Assembly (NCBI GenBank): GCA_934270565.1 | Contig: CAKQPR010000023.1 | Span: forward strand, 1-24,837 | DNA from: an uncultured Clostridia bacterium | Lineage (GTDB): Bacteria > Bacillota > Clostridia > Christensenellales > Pumilibacteraceae | Length of the DNA stretch: 24,837 nucleotides | Direction: 5' to 3' | In this document: positions 1 to 7,148 of the stretch, piece after piece | Layout of the letters: every line of letters begins with the position of its first letter | How positions within the stretch are numbered: position 1 is the stretch's first letter | Notes under the pieces: generated by a model | The model's input: only the letters and a program-made list of their open reading frames with translations | What the model was told of the DNA's origin: nothing | The model's database searches: none | Program-made: the position numbers and the translations under genes

Positions 1-1637
1 CATCCCGCAACGCCCGTGGCGGGATTGTCGCCGCAACTTAAAAAACTGTTTTCCCCGACGATTTCGTCAAGCCCGTCTATCCGCTTTTCTTCCTTGAAGT
101 CGCTCATCGTCTTTCTTGCCACCATATCGTACATATTCGTATACGGCGAAACGATGGGGACAACCCCGTCGGGAAGTTGATCGGCTCTTAACCCGTCGAG
201 CCAGCAGGAAAGAAAAGCCGACATATCGTCGTTAGTCGCGGAGGCAAGCGCGTACATCGCAATATCGCCCGTCCAGCCCGCTTTTTCTCTCGTCGGGCAA
301 TCCGTCGGAACGGACATCATATTATTCTTTTGCGAATAGCGTATGTTTTTATATAACCTGTTAAAACGCTCGTCTTCGCACGAAAACGACGAAATATCCT
401 CTTTTTCGGACGTTAAAAGCACGGCTGTAAACCTGTCGGGCGTCGGATTGTCCATTCCGCTTACCCGAACGTATCTGAAACCGTGAAAGGTGAATTTCGG
501 TTCGAATACAAATTCCGTTCCGTCGGCAATCACGGTATCGCATTGTTTCGCCACGAGCGCAACAAAATAATTATCTTCGGCGTCCAGAACTTCGCTATGC
601 TCGAATTTAAGTTCCCGTCCTTTCGGCTCTTTTATAATAACTCTCGTTCTGCCTGCGACAACCTGCCCGAAATCTACGATCGTTTCGCCTTTCGGAGAAA
701 TAAAAACTCTTTTCGCGGGTATTTCCTCAGCCGCTTTTATTCCGTCTATCGGCTGGCAACGCAAAACTTTATAGTCATACTCTTTCTCTTCGGCGTTTTC
801 CGCTTTTCCGAAAGGCGCGGTCATGTCTGTTTTTTCGCCCATAAAAATATCGGAAAAGACGGTATTCGTTTTGCGGCATAAAACTTCTTTATCAGATAAC
901 ACACTTTTTATCGTTCCGTCGTCAAAGCAAACGTCCAGAGCGAAAAGTACCGACGGTTTTTTCTTTCTGTTATCGGTAACCACTTCCGTCTGACCGCAGA
1001 AATACCACCCGTCGCCTACGAGAAGTTCGAGCGTGTTGTCGCCGTTTTTTATAAATTCGGTAACGTCGTAACACTGATAATTCAATATTTTATCGTAAGG
1101 CGTAAATTCGGGCGCAAATTCGCAATCGTCTATGCGTTTTCCGTTTATGAGCGGACGATAAACGCCGTAACACGTCGCGTATAACCGCGCTTTTTTTACT
1201 TTTTTATCGGACGAAAAAGTCTTGGTAAACGAAACGACGGGATTTTCAACGCCGTAAGTAAAGTAAGGCACGGAATTGCGTTCAAACGGGCTTTCCGCCC
1301 ATTTCGCTTCCCATAGGCGATTCTTTTTATATGCAGTTTCGAATATGACGGAAGCAGTCGCCTTGTTGCCCTTGTTATCCCAAGCGGTTACTTCGGCAGT
1401 ATATTCCGTTTTTTCGTCAAAGTCGTCGCCGCAATAAGGAACGAAACTTTGTTCGTCGCCGTTAATTTTTCCGCTGTCCCAAACCGTATTACCGTTTGCG
1501 GATACGATTATCCGATACGCCGTCTGAACGACGTTTTTCTCGTCGCTTACGAGCCGCCACGAAAACTCGACGGAGTCGTCTGCGCCGATAAAACGGTTAT
1601 TTTTGTGATTAACGCGAAGATGAGTAACCTTAAACAT
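1..1637 (-). CDS. Alpha-L-rhamnosidase, GH78 family (C-terminus beyond window)
   Basis: Predicted to release terminal alpha-L-rhamnose from plant glycosides or pectin side chains. The frame is open for 545 codons from ATG at 1637 to the window edge. The N-terminal part reads like the Ig-like and beta-sandwich modules that open GH78 enzymes (FSWRLVSD near residue 25, VWDSGK near 53, GVYRPLINGKRI near 155, VGDGWYFCG near 217). The catalytic barrel then begins, with FGQVVAGRTR, FHGFRYVRVSG and the hallmark DCPTREKAGWTGD, whose acidic residues belong to the GH78 active-site region. The last two bases read TG, fitting the Trp of the family's GW-D motif after GVAG. A GGGGAGG ribosome site lies 8 bases upstream. 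The start overlaps the end of the preceding hydrolase gene by 8 bp, so the two are probably co-translated. No signal peptide is visible, suggesting cytoplasmic action on imported oligosaccharides. The missing C-terminus should hold the remaining catalytic residues. Confidence 0.93.
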   Translation of the reverse strand, partial: MFKVTHLRVNHKNNRFIGADDSVEFSWRLVSDEKNVVQTAYRIIVSANGNTVWDSGKINGDEQSFVPYCGDDFDEKTEYTAEVTAWDNKGNKATASVIFETAYKKNRLWEAKWAESPFERNSVPYFTYGVENPVVSFTKTFSSDKKVKKARLYATCYGVYRPLINGKRIDDCEFAPEFTPYDKILNYQCYDVTEFIKNGDNTLELLVGDGWYFCGQTEVVTDNRKKKPSVLFALDVCFDDGTIKSVLSDKEVLCRKTNTVFSDIFMGEKTDMTAPFGKAENAEEKEYDYKVLRCQPIDGIKAAEEIPAKRVFISPKGETIVDFGQVVAGRTRVIIKEPKGRELKFEHSEVLDAEDNYFVALVAKQCDTVIADGTEFVFEPKFTFHGFRYVRVSGMDNPTPDRFTAVLLTSEKEDISSFSCEDERFNRLYKNIRYSQKNNMMSVPTDCPTREKAGWTGDIAMYALASATNDDMSAFLSCWLDGLRADQLPDGVVPIVSPYTNMYDMVARKTMSDFKEEKRIDGLDEIVGENSFLSCGDNPATGVAG

Positions 1638-2847
1638 TATTATTTTCCTCCCCGAAACAGCCGAATACGAGCCGTTCGATTTCTTTCGATATATAAGATC
1701 CCGAACCGTTAAGGTCGGTTCTGTTCGTCATAAACACCGCGGCTAAATTATCTTTCGGACTGATAAAAAAGTGCGTACCGAACGCGCCGCTCCAACCGTA
1801 AGTGCCTTCCGTTGCAAACGAATTTGCTTTTTCGGGGTTTTGTCTTATTTTCATTCCCAAGCCCCATACGCAACCGGGATCGGGTTCGAGATGTTTTTTC
1901 GGCGCTTCCGTTGCCATAAGGCGGACGGCTTCTTCTTTTAAAATTCTCGCGCCGTTATACTCGCCGCCCCAAAGCAGCATTTTTGCGAATTTATCGAAAT
2001 CGCCCGCGGTCGAAAACAATCCGCCCGAACAAGCCGTATAACCGTTGCTTCTTTTAAGCAACGAATCAATATCGTCTTTTCCGCCCGTCACGTCTATAAG
2101 TTTATCTTTTTTACGCTTATAAACGCGAACAATTCTTTTGTTTTGCTCTTCCGTATCGGGGTAGAAAAACGTGTCTTTCATTCCGAGCGGATTAAATATC
2201 TTTTCTTTCATAAAATCGCCGACTTTTTCTCCGCTTACGCGTTCGATTAAAAGTCCGAGCATATCGAATCCGGCAATAGGCGAATATCCCGTTCCTTCGC
2301 CCGGCTGAAATCCGAGAGGTAACGCTGCGTATTTTTTTGCTTCTTCTTCCATGCTCGCGCGCGGTTTTTTGTCTTTTAACATTTGTATAAAACCCACCAC
2401 GCCTTCCTGAAGCCCGGAAGAATGCGATAAAAGATCTCTGACGGTAATTTCTCTGTTTGCGGGAACGGTTTTAACCTTGTCGGGGTTAAAAGTCGCCACT
2501 TTCCATATTAACTTTAACGGATTTACTTGTCCGCGATAAACGTATCTTTCGTCAACCGATACTTTAAGATTTTTTAATTCGGGAATATACTCGGAAACGG
2601 AGTCGTCGAGCGACAATTTTCCTTCGTCGATCAGAATCATTACGGCAACGGCGGTTATACATTTCGTCATCGACATCAGCCTGTATATGCTTTTGTCGTC
2701 AACGGGAATTTTGTCGTTCAGATCGGAATAGCCCCACGTATTTTTATATACGTCGTCCTTTCCTTTCGTAACCACAAGCGCCGCGCACGACAGTTCGCCG
2801 TTCGCGACGTATTTATTCATCGTTTCGTCTATATTTTTAACGTTCAT
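1630..2847 (-). CDS. Serine hydrolase of the beta-lactamase / class C esterase fold
   Basis: A 405-residue member of the beta-lactamase-like family (Pfam Beta-lactamase), which includes penicillin-binding esterases (EstB type). The nucleophile motif S-x-x-K is SMTK at residues 59-62. LLSHSSGL lies at 139-146. The tyrosine motif is Y188-S-P, where classical class C enzymes have Y-A-N, and GWSGAFGT at 351-358 sits in the place of the KTG box. This pattern fits a carboxylesterase or deacylase better than a true beta-lactamase. I chose ATG 2847 because GAGGAGA lies 5 bases upstream; the frame extends 20 codons further without a good ribosome site. No signal peptide is seen. It precedes and overlaps the rhamnosidase gene, so it may de-esterify acylated rhamnosides before hydrolysis. 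That role is inference from context. Antibiotic resistance cannot be claimed. Confidence 0.85.
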   Translation of the reverse strand: MNVKNIDETMNKYVANGELSCAALVVTKGKDDVYKNTWGYSDLNDKIPVDDKSIYRLMSMTKCITAVAVMILIDEGKLSLDDSVSEYIPELKNLKVSVDERYVYRGQVNPLKLIWKVATFNPDKVKTVPANREITVRDLLSHSSGLQEGVVGFIQMLKDKKPRASMEEEAKKYAALPLGFQPGEGTGYSPIAGFDMLGLLIERVSGEKVGDFMKEKIFNPLGMKDTFFYPDTEEQNKRIVRVYKRKKDKLIDVTGGKDDIDSLLKRSNGYTACSGGLFSTAGDFDKFAKMLLWGGEYNGARILKEEAVRLMATEAPKKHLEPDPGCVWGLGMKIRQNPEKANSFATEGTYGWSGAFGTHFFISPKDNLAAVFMTNRTDLNGSGSYISKEIERLVFGCFGEENNNV

Positions 2848-2879
2848 GCAAATCTCCTCGTTTTTTTTCGTTTTTTTGA

Positions 2880-2908
2880 TTGACAAAACATAACTATGAT
2901 GATACAAT
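2880..2908 (+). promoter_or_regulatory. Sigma-A promoter of the TetR-esterase operon
   Basis: TTGACA at 2880-2885 and TACAAT at 2903-2908 are separated by 17 bases, with a TGA extended -10 element just before. Transcription should begin near 2915 and run into the TetR gene. Confidence 0.8.
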
Positions 2909-2932
2909 CAATGTAGTGATACAATTGTAACA
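2903..2932. promoter_or_regulatory. Two dyad operators for the adjacent TetR-type repressor
   Basis: TGATACAATTGTAACA at 2917-2932 is a 16-bp palindrome with one mismatched pair and a perfect TACAATTGTA core. A second site, TACA-N5-TGTA, spans 2903-2915 and covers the -10 box of the plus-strand promoter. A third half-site pair, GTTACA (2990-2995) and TGTAAC (3010-3015), lies upstream of the TetR start. Their position between two divergent units fits autoregulation plus control of the minus-strand hydrolase genes. The assignment to this TetR protein is inference from location. Confidence 0.6.
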
Positions 2933-3018
2933 CTTTAATCTGTTTTTTGCAATGACTTTTGCAGGAAATCAGAGGAAAAGCAATCAACTGTTACAAAACT
3001 ATGGGAGATGTAACATAT

Positions 3019-3552
3019 ATGACCAGAAAAAATTCGGTGCACGATCTCGTTATCGAAAGTTTAACGGAAGCCCTGCTTCAACTTATGGAGAAAAAGCCTT
3101 TTGCCGAAATAAGCGTTTCCGAACTCTGTATGAAAGCGGGCGTCGGCAGAATGTCTTTTTACCGCAATTATTCTTCTATTCGCGATATTTTATCTGTATA
3201 TCTTACCAAATGTACCGACGAATGGTGGCAAACGTATATCAATAAGCCGCAGGGAAGTTTTGACGGTTCGTTCTGGAAAGAACTGCTCGCCGTGTATAAG
3301 AAAAACGAAAAATTGATTCTGCTTATTTATAAAAACGATCTTTCCTCTATTTTGAAAGAACACGTATTTTCCTGTTGCGGACCGAAACCCGAAATGGACG
3401 ATACTTCCGCCTATATCTGCGGAATGATTGCCGGAATGATTTACGGGTTCATAGACGAATGGATAAAACGCGGAATGGACGGAACGCCGAATATTGCGGA
3501 TATCGAAAAACTTATAAAATTCATAAGTACGGAGTGTATAATAAAATCATGA
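3019..3552 (+). CDS. TetR/AcrR-family transcriptional regulator
   Basis: A 177-residue one-component regulator. The N-terminal TetR helix-turn-helix is clear: a first helix LTEALLQLMEKKPFAEISV, then ELCMKAGVGRMSFYRNYSSIRDIL, matching the usual A-GVs--tfYryF pattern. The C-terminal helical half is the ligand and dimer domain and is not family-diagnostic. ATG 3019 is preferred because GGGAGAT precedes it by 9 bases; in-frame ATGs at 3001 and 2959 have poorer ribosome sites. Its stop overlaps the start of the esterase gene (ATGA). It is divergent from the beta-lactamase-fold and rhamnosidase genes, and palindromes lie in the shared promoter region. It most likely represses both units until a glycoside or phenolic ligand binds, but the ligand is unknown. 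Confidence 0.88.
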   Translation: MTRKNSVHDLVIESLTEALLQLMEKKPFAEISVSELCMKAGVGRMSFYRNYSSIRDILSVYLTKCTDEWWQTYINKPQGSFDGSFWKELLAVYKKNEKLILLIYKNDLSSILKEHVFSCCGPKPEMDDTSAYICGMIAGMIYGFIDEWIKRGMDGTPNIADIEKLIKFISTECIIKS

Positions 3553-5102
3553 AAGAAAAAGACGATAATTTGTTTTACGATATTTCAGGCATTACCGAAA
3601 CGAGCGGAATAAGAGAAAGAGCCATCGTCGAATATATGAATGCCGCTTTAAGCAAAGAGTTTTCGGATATAAAAATATCGGAAGTTTCGATAAACGAAAG
3701 CGGAGTGTTCAAAAACAAGGCGGCGGATTTTCTTGCAGGAATCGGCGGTACGGCGAAAATCGAAGGGCTTCCGCCTTACGTGTCGGTAAAAATTAACCAT
3801 AAAACGGGGAAAAACGAAGAGACGATCGTTATCTGGTCGCCGCTTGAATGGAACGAAAGATTCGTCGGTTGTCCGGGCGGCGGCACGAGCGTCGGAGGAG
3901 AAAGATATATTACGGCGCCGAATAACGTTTCCCGCGGAATGACGATGGCGAAAGGCATTATCAACCACTTTACGGCAGCCACCACGGACGGCGGAGCAAA
4001 GACGGACGATTGGGCTTTCGACGAAAACGGAAAACTCGATTTCGAACTGATTGAAAACTGGCGCGCCGCAAGCACGCATTTTATGACGCTGATCGGCAAG
4101 AGAGTTGCGGAAATTCTGCACGGAAAAGCCGTTAAGTATTCCTATCTGCACGGAGGAAGCGGCGGCGGACGGCAATGTATGGTAGAAGCGCAGGAATTCC
4201 CCGAAGATTACGACGGAATCTGGGCTTCCTGCCCCGCAATCAACTGGTCGAAGTTTCTTATGATGGGATTGTGGGCAACAGCCGTAATGAACAGCGGTCG
4301 GCATTACGTCGGATATAAAAAAATGAACTTTTTTATGAGCAAAGTTCACGATTCCGTCGGCGGAAAAGAAGAGTATTATAAAAGACAAGAGAAAACTACT
4401 TTTAATCCGTTTTCACTTGTCGGCGAAAAGATCGGAAACGACGTCGTTACGCAAAAAGACGCCGAAATAGTCGAAAAAATATGGAGCGGACCGAAAGATA
4501 ATAACGGAAATATTTTAGTCCGCGCACATCGCCCGGGCGTGCAATGCTGGAATAAGGTTCTGCCCGTAGGCGCGTTCTGGTATCCTCTTTTTTCCAAAAA
4601 ACCGAAGCCGTTTTTTCTCGCCGTAAGATACGCGCGCTGGGTAACGGGAAACCCGAACGAAAGATTTGACGATATCACTACCGAAAAATGGTATGAATTA
4701 TATGAAAAAAGCGTCGGAAAATTCGCGAATTGCCTTGCGTACTCTCCCGACCTTTCCGCTTTTAAAAACCGAGGCGGAAAACTGATGATAGATCACGGAA
4801 TCGACGATCCGCTGATTCCCGTGGATAACACGATAGACTATTATGAAAAACTGATTGAATTTTTCGGGAAGTCGGAAACGGGCGATTTTGTAAAATTATA
4901 TATTACGCCCGGAGACGGACACGGAACGTGTTCGTGGCACGGACCGGGAATTACGGATAAAGACGGAATGACCGCATTGATTTCCTGGGTTGAAAAAGGA
5001 ATTGCTCCCGCTTCGATACGAACGGTACTTGTAGATCGTTCCGGCGAAACGCTCCAAGTATCCGAGCAGCAACCCTATTGTTCCGAAAATAACTTATTAT
5101 GA
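3549..5102 (+). CDS. Tannase/feruloyl-esterase family hydrolase
   Basis: A 517-residue alpha/beta hydrolase matching the tannase/feruloyl esterase family (PF07519), which cleaves gallate or hydroxycinnamate esters. The nucleophile elbow is YLHGGSGGGRQ with Ser204, followed by the family stretch EAQEFPEDYDGIWASCPAINW. The acid is probably Asp420 in HGIDDPLIP and the base His458 in PGDGHGTCSWHGPG. Many family members have Cys directly before the Ser and directly after the His, joined as a disulfide (CS-D-HC motif). Here these are Gly203 and Gly459, so that link is absent. No signal peptide is visible, which fits a cytoplasmic enzyme without a disulfide. The start ATG 3549 overlaps the TetR stop; the nearest GGAG is 14 bases away, so translation probably depends on coupling. 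Substrate is not predictable; context suggests acylated plant glycosides. Confidence 0.87.
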   Translation: MKEKDDNLFYDISGITETSGIRERAIVEYMNAALSKEFSDIKISEVSINESGVFKNKAADFLAGIGGTAKIEGLPPYVSVKINHKTGKNEETIVIWSPLEWNERFVGCPGGGTSVGGERYITAPNNVSRGMTMAKGIINHFTAATTDGGAKTDDWAFDENGKLDFELIENWRAASTHFMTLIGKRVAEILHGKAVKYSYLHGGSGGGRQCMVEAQEFPEDYDGIWASCPAINWSKFLMMGLWATAVMNSGRHYVGYKKMNFFMSKVHDSVGGKEEYYKRQEKTTFNPFSLVGEKIGNDVVTQKDAEIVEKIWSGPKDNNGNILVRAHRPGVQCWNKVLPVGAFWYPLFSKKPKPFFLAVRYARWVTGNPNERFDDITTEKWYELYEKSVGKFANCLAYSPDLSAFKNRGGKLMIDHGIDDPLIPVDNTIDYYEKLIEFFGKSETGDFVKLYITPGDGHGTCSWHGPGITDKDGMTALISWVEKGIAPASIRTVLVDRSGETLQVSEQQPYCSENNLL

Positions 5103-5196
5103 TGCCGCAATACAATTATATATTTACTTGTTTTTTGCAGTTTTATTTAAGAAATAATTTGCTTATTTTTTCATAATCGCAACATATTATTAAACC

Positions 5197-5229
5197 AGCG
5201 CCGTTCCGAGATTTTATCGGAACGGCGCT
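5197..5229. terminator. Perfect 13-bp hairpin after the esterase gene
   Basis: Arms 5197-5209 and 5217-5229 (AGCGCCGTTCCGA and its complement) pair perfectly around a 7-base loop. No T-run follows on either strand, so it may be a weak or factor-dependent terminator, or an RNA-stabilising hairpin. The surrounding 5103-5340 is AT-rich, with no gene that I can support. Confidence 0.4.
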
Positions 5230-5315
5230 ATTCATAAATTACGGCTTTATTTAATGATTTTTTGCAATGATTTTTCTTAATCGTTTGCGTAAACTCCATT
5301 ATTATAGTAAGGAAA

Positions 5316-5354
5316 GCAAAAGACTCACAGAGTGATTAACCGTGAGTCTTTTGC
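5316..5354. repeat. Perfect 13-bp inverted repeat at the left edge of the AT-rich patch
   Basis: GCAAAAGACTCAC (5316-5328) and GTGAGTCTTTTGC (5342-5354) are exact complements around a 13-base loop. No T-tract follows directly. It may be a terminator remnant, an operator or a boundary structure; function is unknown. Confidence 0.5.
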
Positions 5355-5405
5355 CATCGTTTAAAAAAACAAAACTAATAATTAATTTTAATTTCTTTAT
5401 AATAC

Positions 5406-6785
5406 TTGAACTGTCATTTTTGTTTTTTCTATACATTGAAATCGCTGCTTTTAATTCTGAATTTAATTTTTTATATTCTTTATGTCCATTTGTATGCTCA
5501 AACCCTATTATTATTTACTTTTTGCGCAACGCTTTTTTCTTGCAAACAACAGGAACAAGAACAAATTGTCGCTCAAGAATCAACCGGTTTATCGTTAGAA
5601 ACAAGCAACGATATGACTTATTTTGTAGTAAATGGCATAGGGACTTGCACTGATACAAACATTATACTACCCAACGAATATAATGGGAAACCCATAAAAG
5701 CCATAGCAAATAACGCTTTCGAGAATAATACAGGGTTACAATCAGTTGTATTAAACAAAAACCTAACATCAATCGGACAATATGCTTTTAGAAATTGTGT
5801 TAATTTAAAAAGCTTAACGCTAAATGAAGAATTAACATCAATGCAGTCCGGAGTTTTTAATGGTTGCTCATCTTTAACAGAAATACATATTACAACTTTT
5901 GACATTATGAGTAAGGACGTAGTTTGGTTTCCTTACGAATATGATTTGTATTTAAACGGTTCTTTAGTTACCGAAGTAGGTGACGAGACAACACCAAGCA
6001 ATAGCTGCTTCAGAAATTGCAAATCTATAAAACGTGTCACAATTAGCGATAGCTGGATAAGACCCGCAAAATTTTTAAATTGCACTTCATTGACAAGTGT
6101 ATCGATAATGGACTCAGTTGAATACATAAGCGATGAAGCATTTCGGAATTGCCCTGCTCTTACTTTGTATGATAACGCTTATTACTTAGGAGATGACAAC
6201 AATAAGTACAAGTGGCTAATAGAAGCAAAGAACACGAACATAACTAGTTGTACAATCCATAATGATTGTCAATTTATCGCCAATAAAGCATTTTTTCATT
6301 GCAAATTAAAAAACATAACAATCCCAAATAAAATTGCAAAGATAAGTTTCATGTGTTTTTCCGGTTGCGATTCACTAACAAGTGTAACAATAGGAAACGG
6401 AGTATATACTATAGGACAAGGGGCATTTCACGACTGCATAAATTTGAAGAATGTTTTGTTTTCCGATAAGGTAACAATAATAGGTGATTCTTCGTTTAAA
6501 AGTTGCAAATCCTTAAAAGAAGTAGAACTACCCCCATATCTAAGAGAAATTGATAATTTCGCATTTACTTTTTGTAAAAGTTTAACAAAAGTAAAAATGA
6601 AGGACAATTTGAAAAAAATAGGCAAACAAGCATTTGCCTTTTGCTCATCTTTATATTCAATAGAATATTCAGGTTCGATTCTTCAATGGAACACAATCAA
6701 AAAAAGTGAACTATGGAACCAAGATGTTAGGCCTTGGGATTCTTTTATTTATTGCACGGATGGTAGTATATCGTTGTTAAAATAA
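5406..6785 (+). CDS. BspA-like leucine-rich-repeat (LRR_5) lipoprotein
   Basis: A surface protein of up to 459 residues built from LRR_5-type repeats of about 23 residues. I count about twelve copies of the A-F-x-x-C-x-x-L core (e.g. YAFRNCVNL, EAFRNCPAL, GAFHDCINL, QAFAFCSSL). It ends with YSGSILQWNTI...IYCTDG, the usual closing motif of BspA-like repeats. The N-terminus is hydrophobic and includes LLLFTFCATLFSC, a plausible lipobox with Cys46 as the lipid anchor. Such proteins act in adhesion or protein binding at the cell surface. The start is uncertain: a stop codon at 5400-5402 leaves only TTG 5406 or TTG 5490 as starts, neither with a clear ribosome site, so the 5' end may be damaged. 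The gene is distinctly AT-richer (AAT, AAA, TTA codons) than its neighbours, suggesting acquisition. Confidence 0.85.
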   Translation: MNCHFCFFYTLKSLLLILNLIFYILYVHLYAQTLLLFTFCATLFSCKQQEQEQIVAQESTGLSLETSNDMTYFVVNGIGTCTDTNIILPNEYNGKPIKAIANNAFENNTGLQSVVLNKNLTSIGQYAFRNCVNLKSLTLNEELTSMQSGVFNGCSSLTEIHITTFDIMSKDVVWFPYEYDLYLNGSLVTEVGDETTPSNSCFRNCKSIKRVTISDSWIRPAKFLNCTSLTSVSIMDSVEYISDEAFRNCPALTLYDNAYYLGDDNNKYKWLIEAKNTNITSCTIHNDCQFIANKAFFHCKLKNITIPNKIAKISFMCFSGCDSLTSVTIGNGVYTIGQGAFHDCINLKNVLFSDKVTIIGDSSFKSCKSLKEVELPPYLREIDNFAFTFCKSLTKVKMKDNLKKIGKQAFAFCSSLYSIEYSGSILQWNTIKKSELWNQDVRPWDSFIYCTDGSISLLK

Positions 6786-6805
6786 CACAAAGGAAATTCT
6801 GATAC

Positions 6806-7063
6806 ATGTACAATTTATATAAGTTCAACTCTCTTAAAGGAAAAAATGTAGTTTTTAATGTATGCGAAACTTTTGAAGATCTAAAAATCTGTATAGACGA
6901 TGAAGAAGGAATATACAACGTTTATGTAAGTTACGGCAATATCGCCGATGCGGACGAAGAAATAAAAGTAAGGCTCGTAGACAAACAGAATGCGGACTTT
7001 GTATTTCATAATGTCACCGATGGATCACTTGCCGATTTCTTCATCTTTCTAACTTCTTTGTGA
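6806..7063 (+). CDS. Small acidic hypothetical protein
   Basis: An 85-residue protein that I do not recognise. It starts at ATG 6806, about 10 bases after AAAGGAA and 20 bases after the LRR gene stop, so it is probably co-transcribed with it. It has no membrane segment or signal peptide and is rich in Asp and Glu (DDEEG, ADADEE). The pattern of short alternating hydrophobic stretches (NVYVSYGN, IKVRLVD, DFVFHNV) suggests a small beta-rich fold. A bidirectional terminator follows 29 bases after the stop. Candidate roles such as a partner or immunity protein for the LRR protein would be speculation. Confidence 0.6.
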   Translation: MYNLYKFNSLKGKNVVFNVCETFEDLKICIDDEEGIYNVYVSYGNIADADEEIKVRLVDKQNADFVFHNVTDGSLADFFIFLTSL

Positions 7064-7091
7064 TCTTACATTAAATATCATTTCTATACGA

Positions 7092-7130
7092 AAAAACGGG
7101 CTTAGGCGTAGACGCGATAAGTCCGTTTTT
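7092..7130. terminator. Bidirectional Rho-independent terminator
   Basis: Arms 7092-7104 and 7118-7130 form a 13-bp stem with one G-U pair. A-tract and T-tract flank it on the two sides, so it can end both the LRR/hypothetical transcript and the convergent nagA operon. Confidence 0.8.
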
Positions 7131-7148
7131 ATTGTAGTTATACGATTT

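Noticed and set aside
1630..2847. Antibiotic-resistance beta-lactamase
   Set aside because: SxxK is present, but the YxN and KTG motifs are altered to Y-S-P and GWSGAFG, no signal peptide is seen and it neighbours a glycosidase; an esterase-like role fits better.
3648..4388. Minus-strand 246-codon frame opposite the tannase-family gene
   Set aside because: No recognisable domain and no start signal; it mirrors a gene with a clear family signature.
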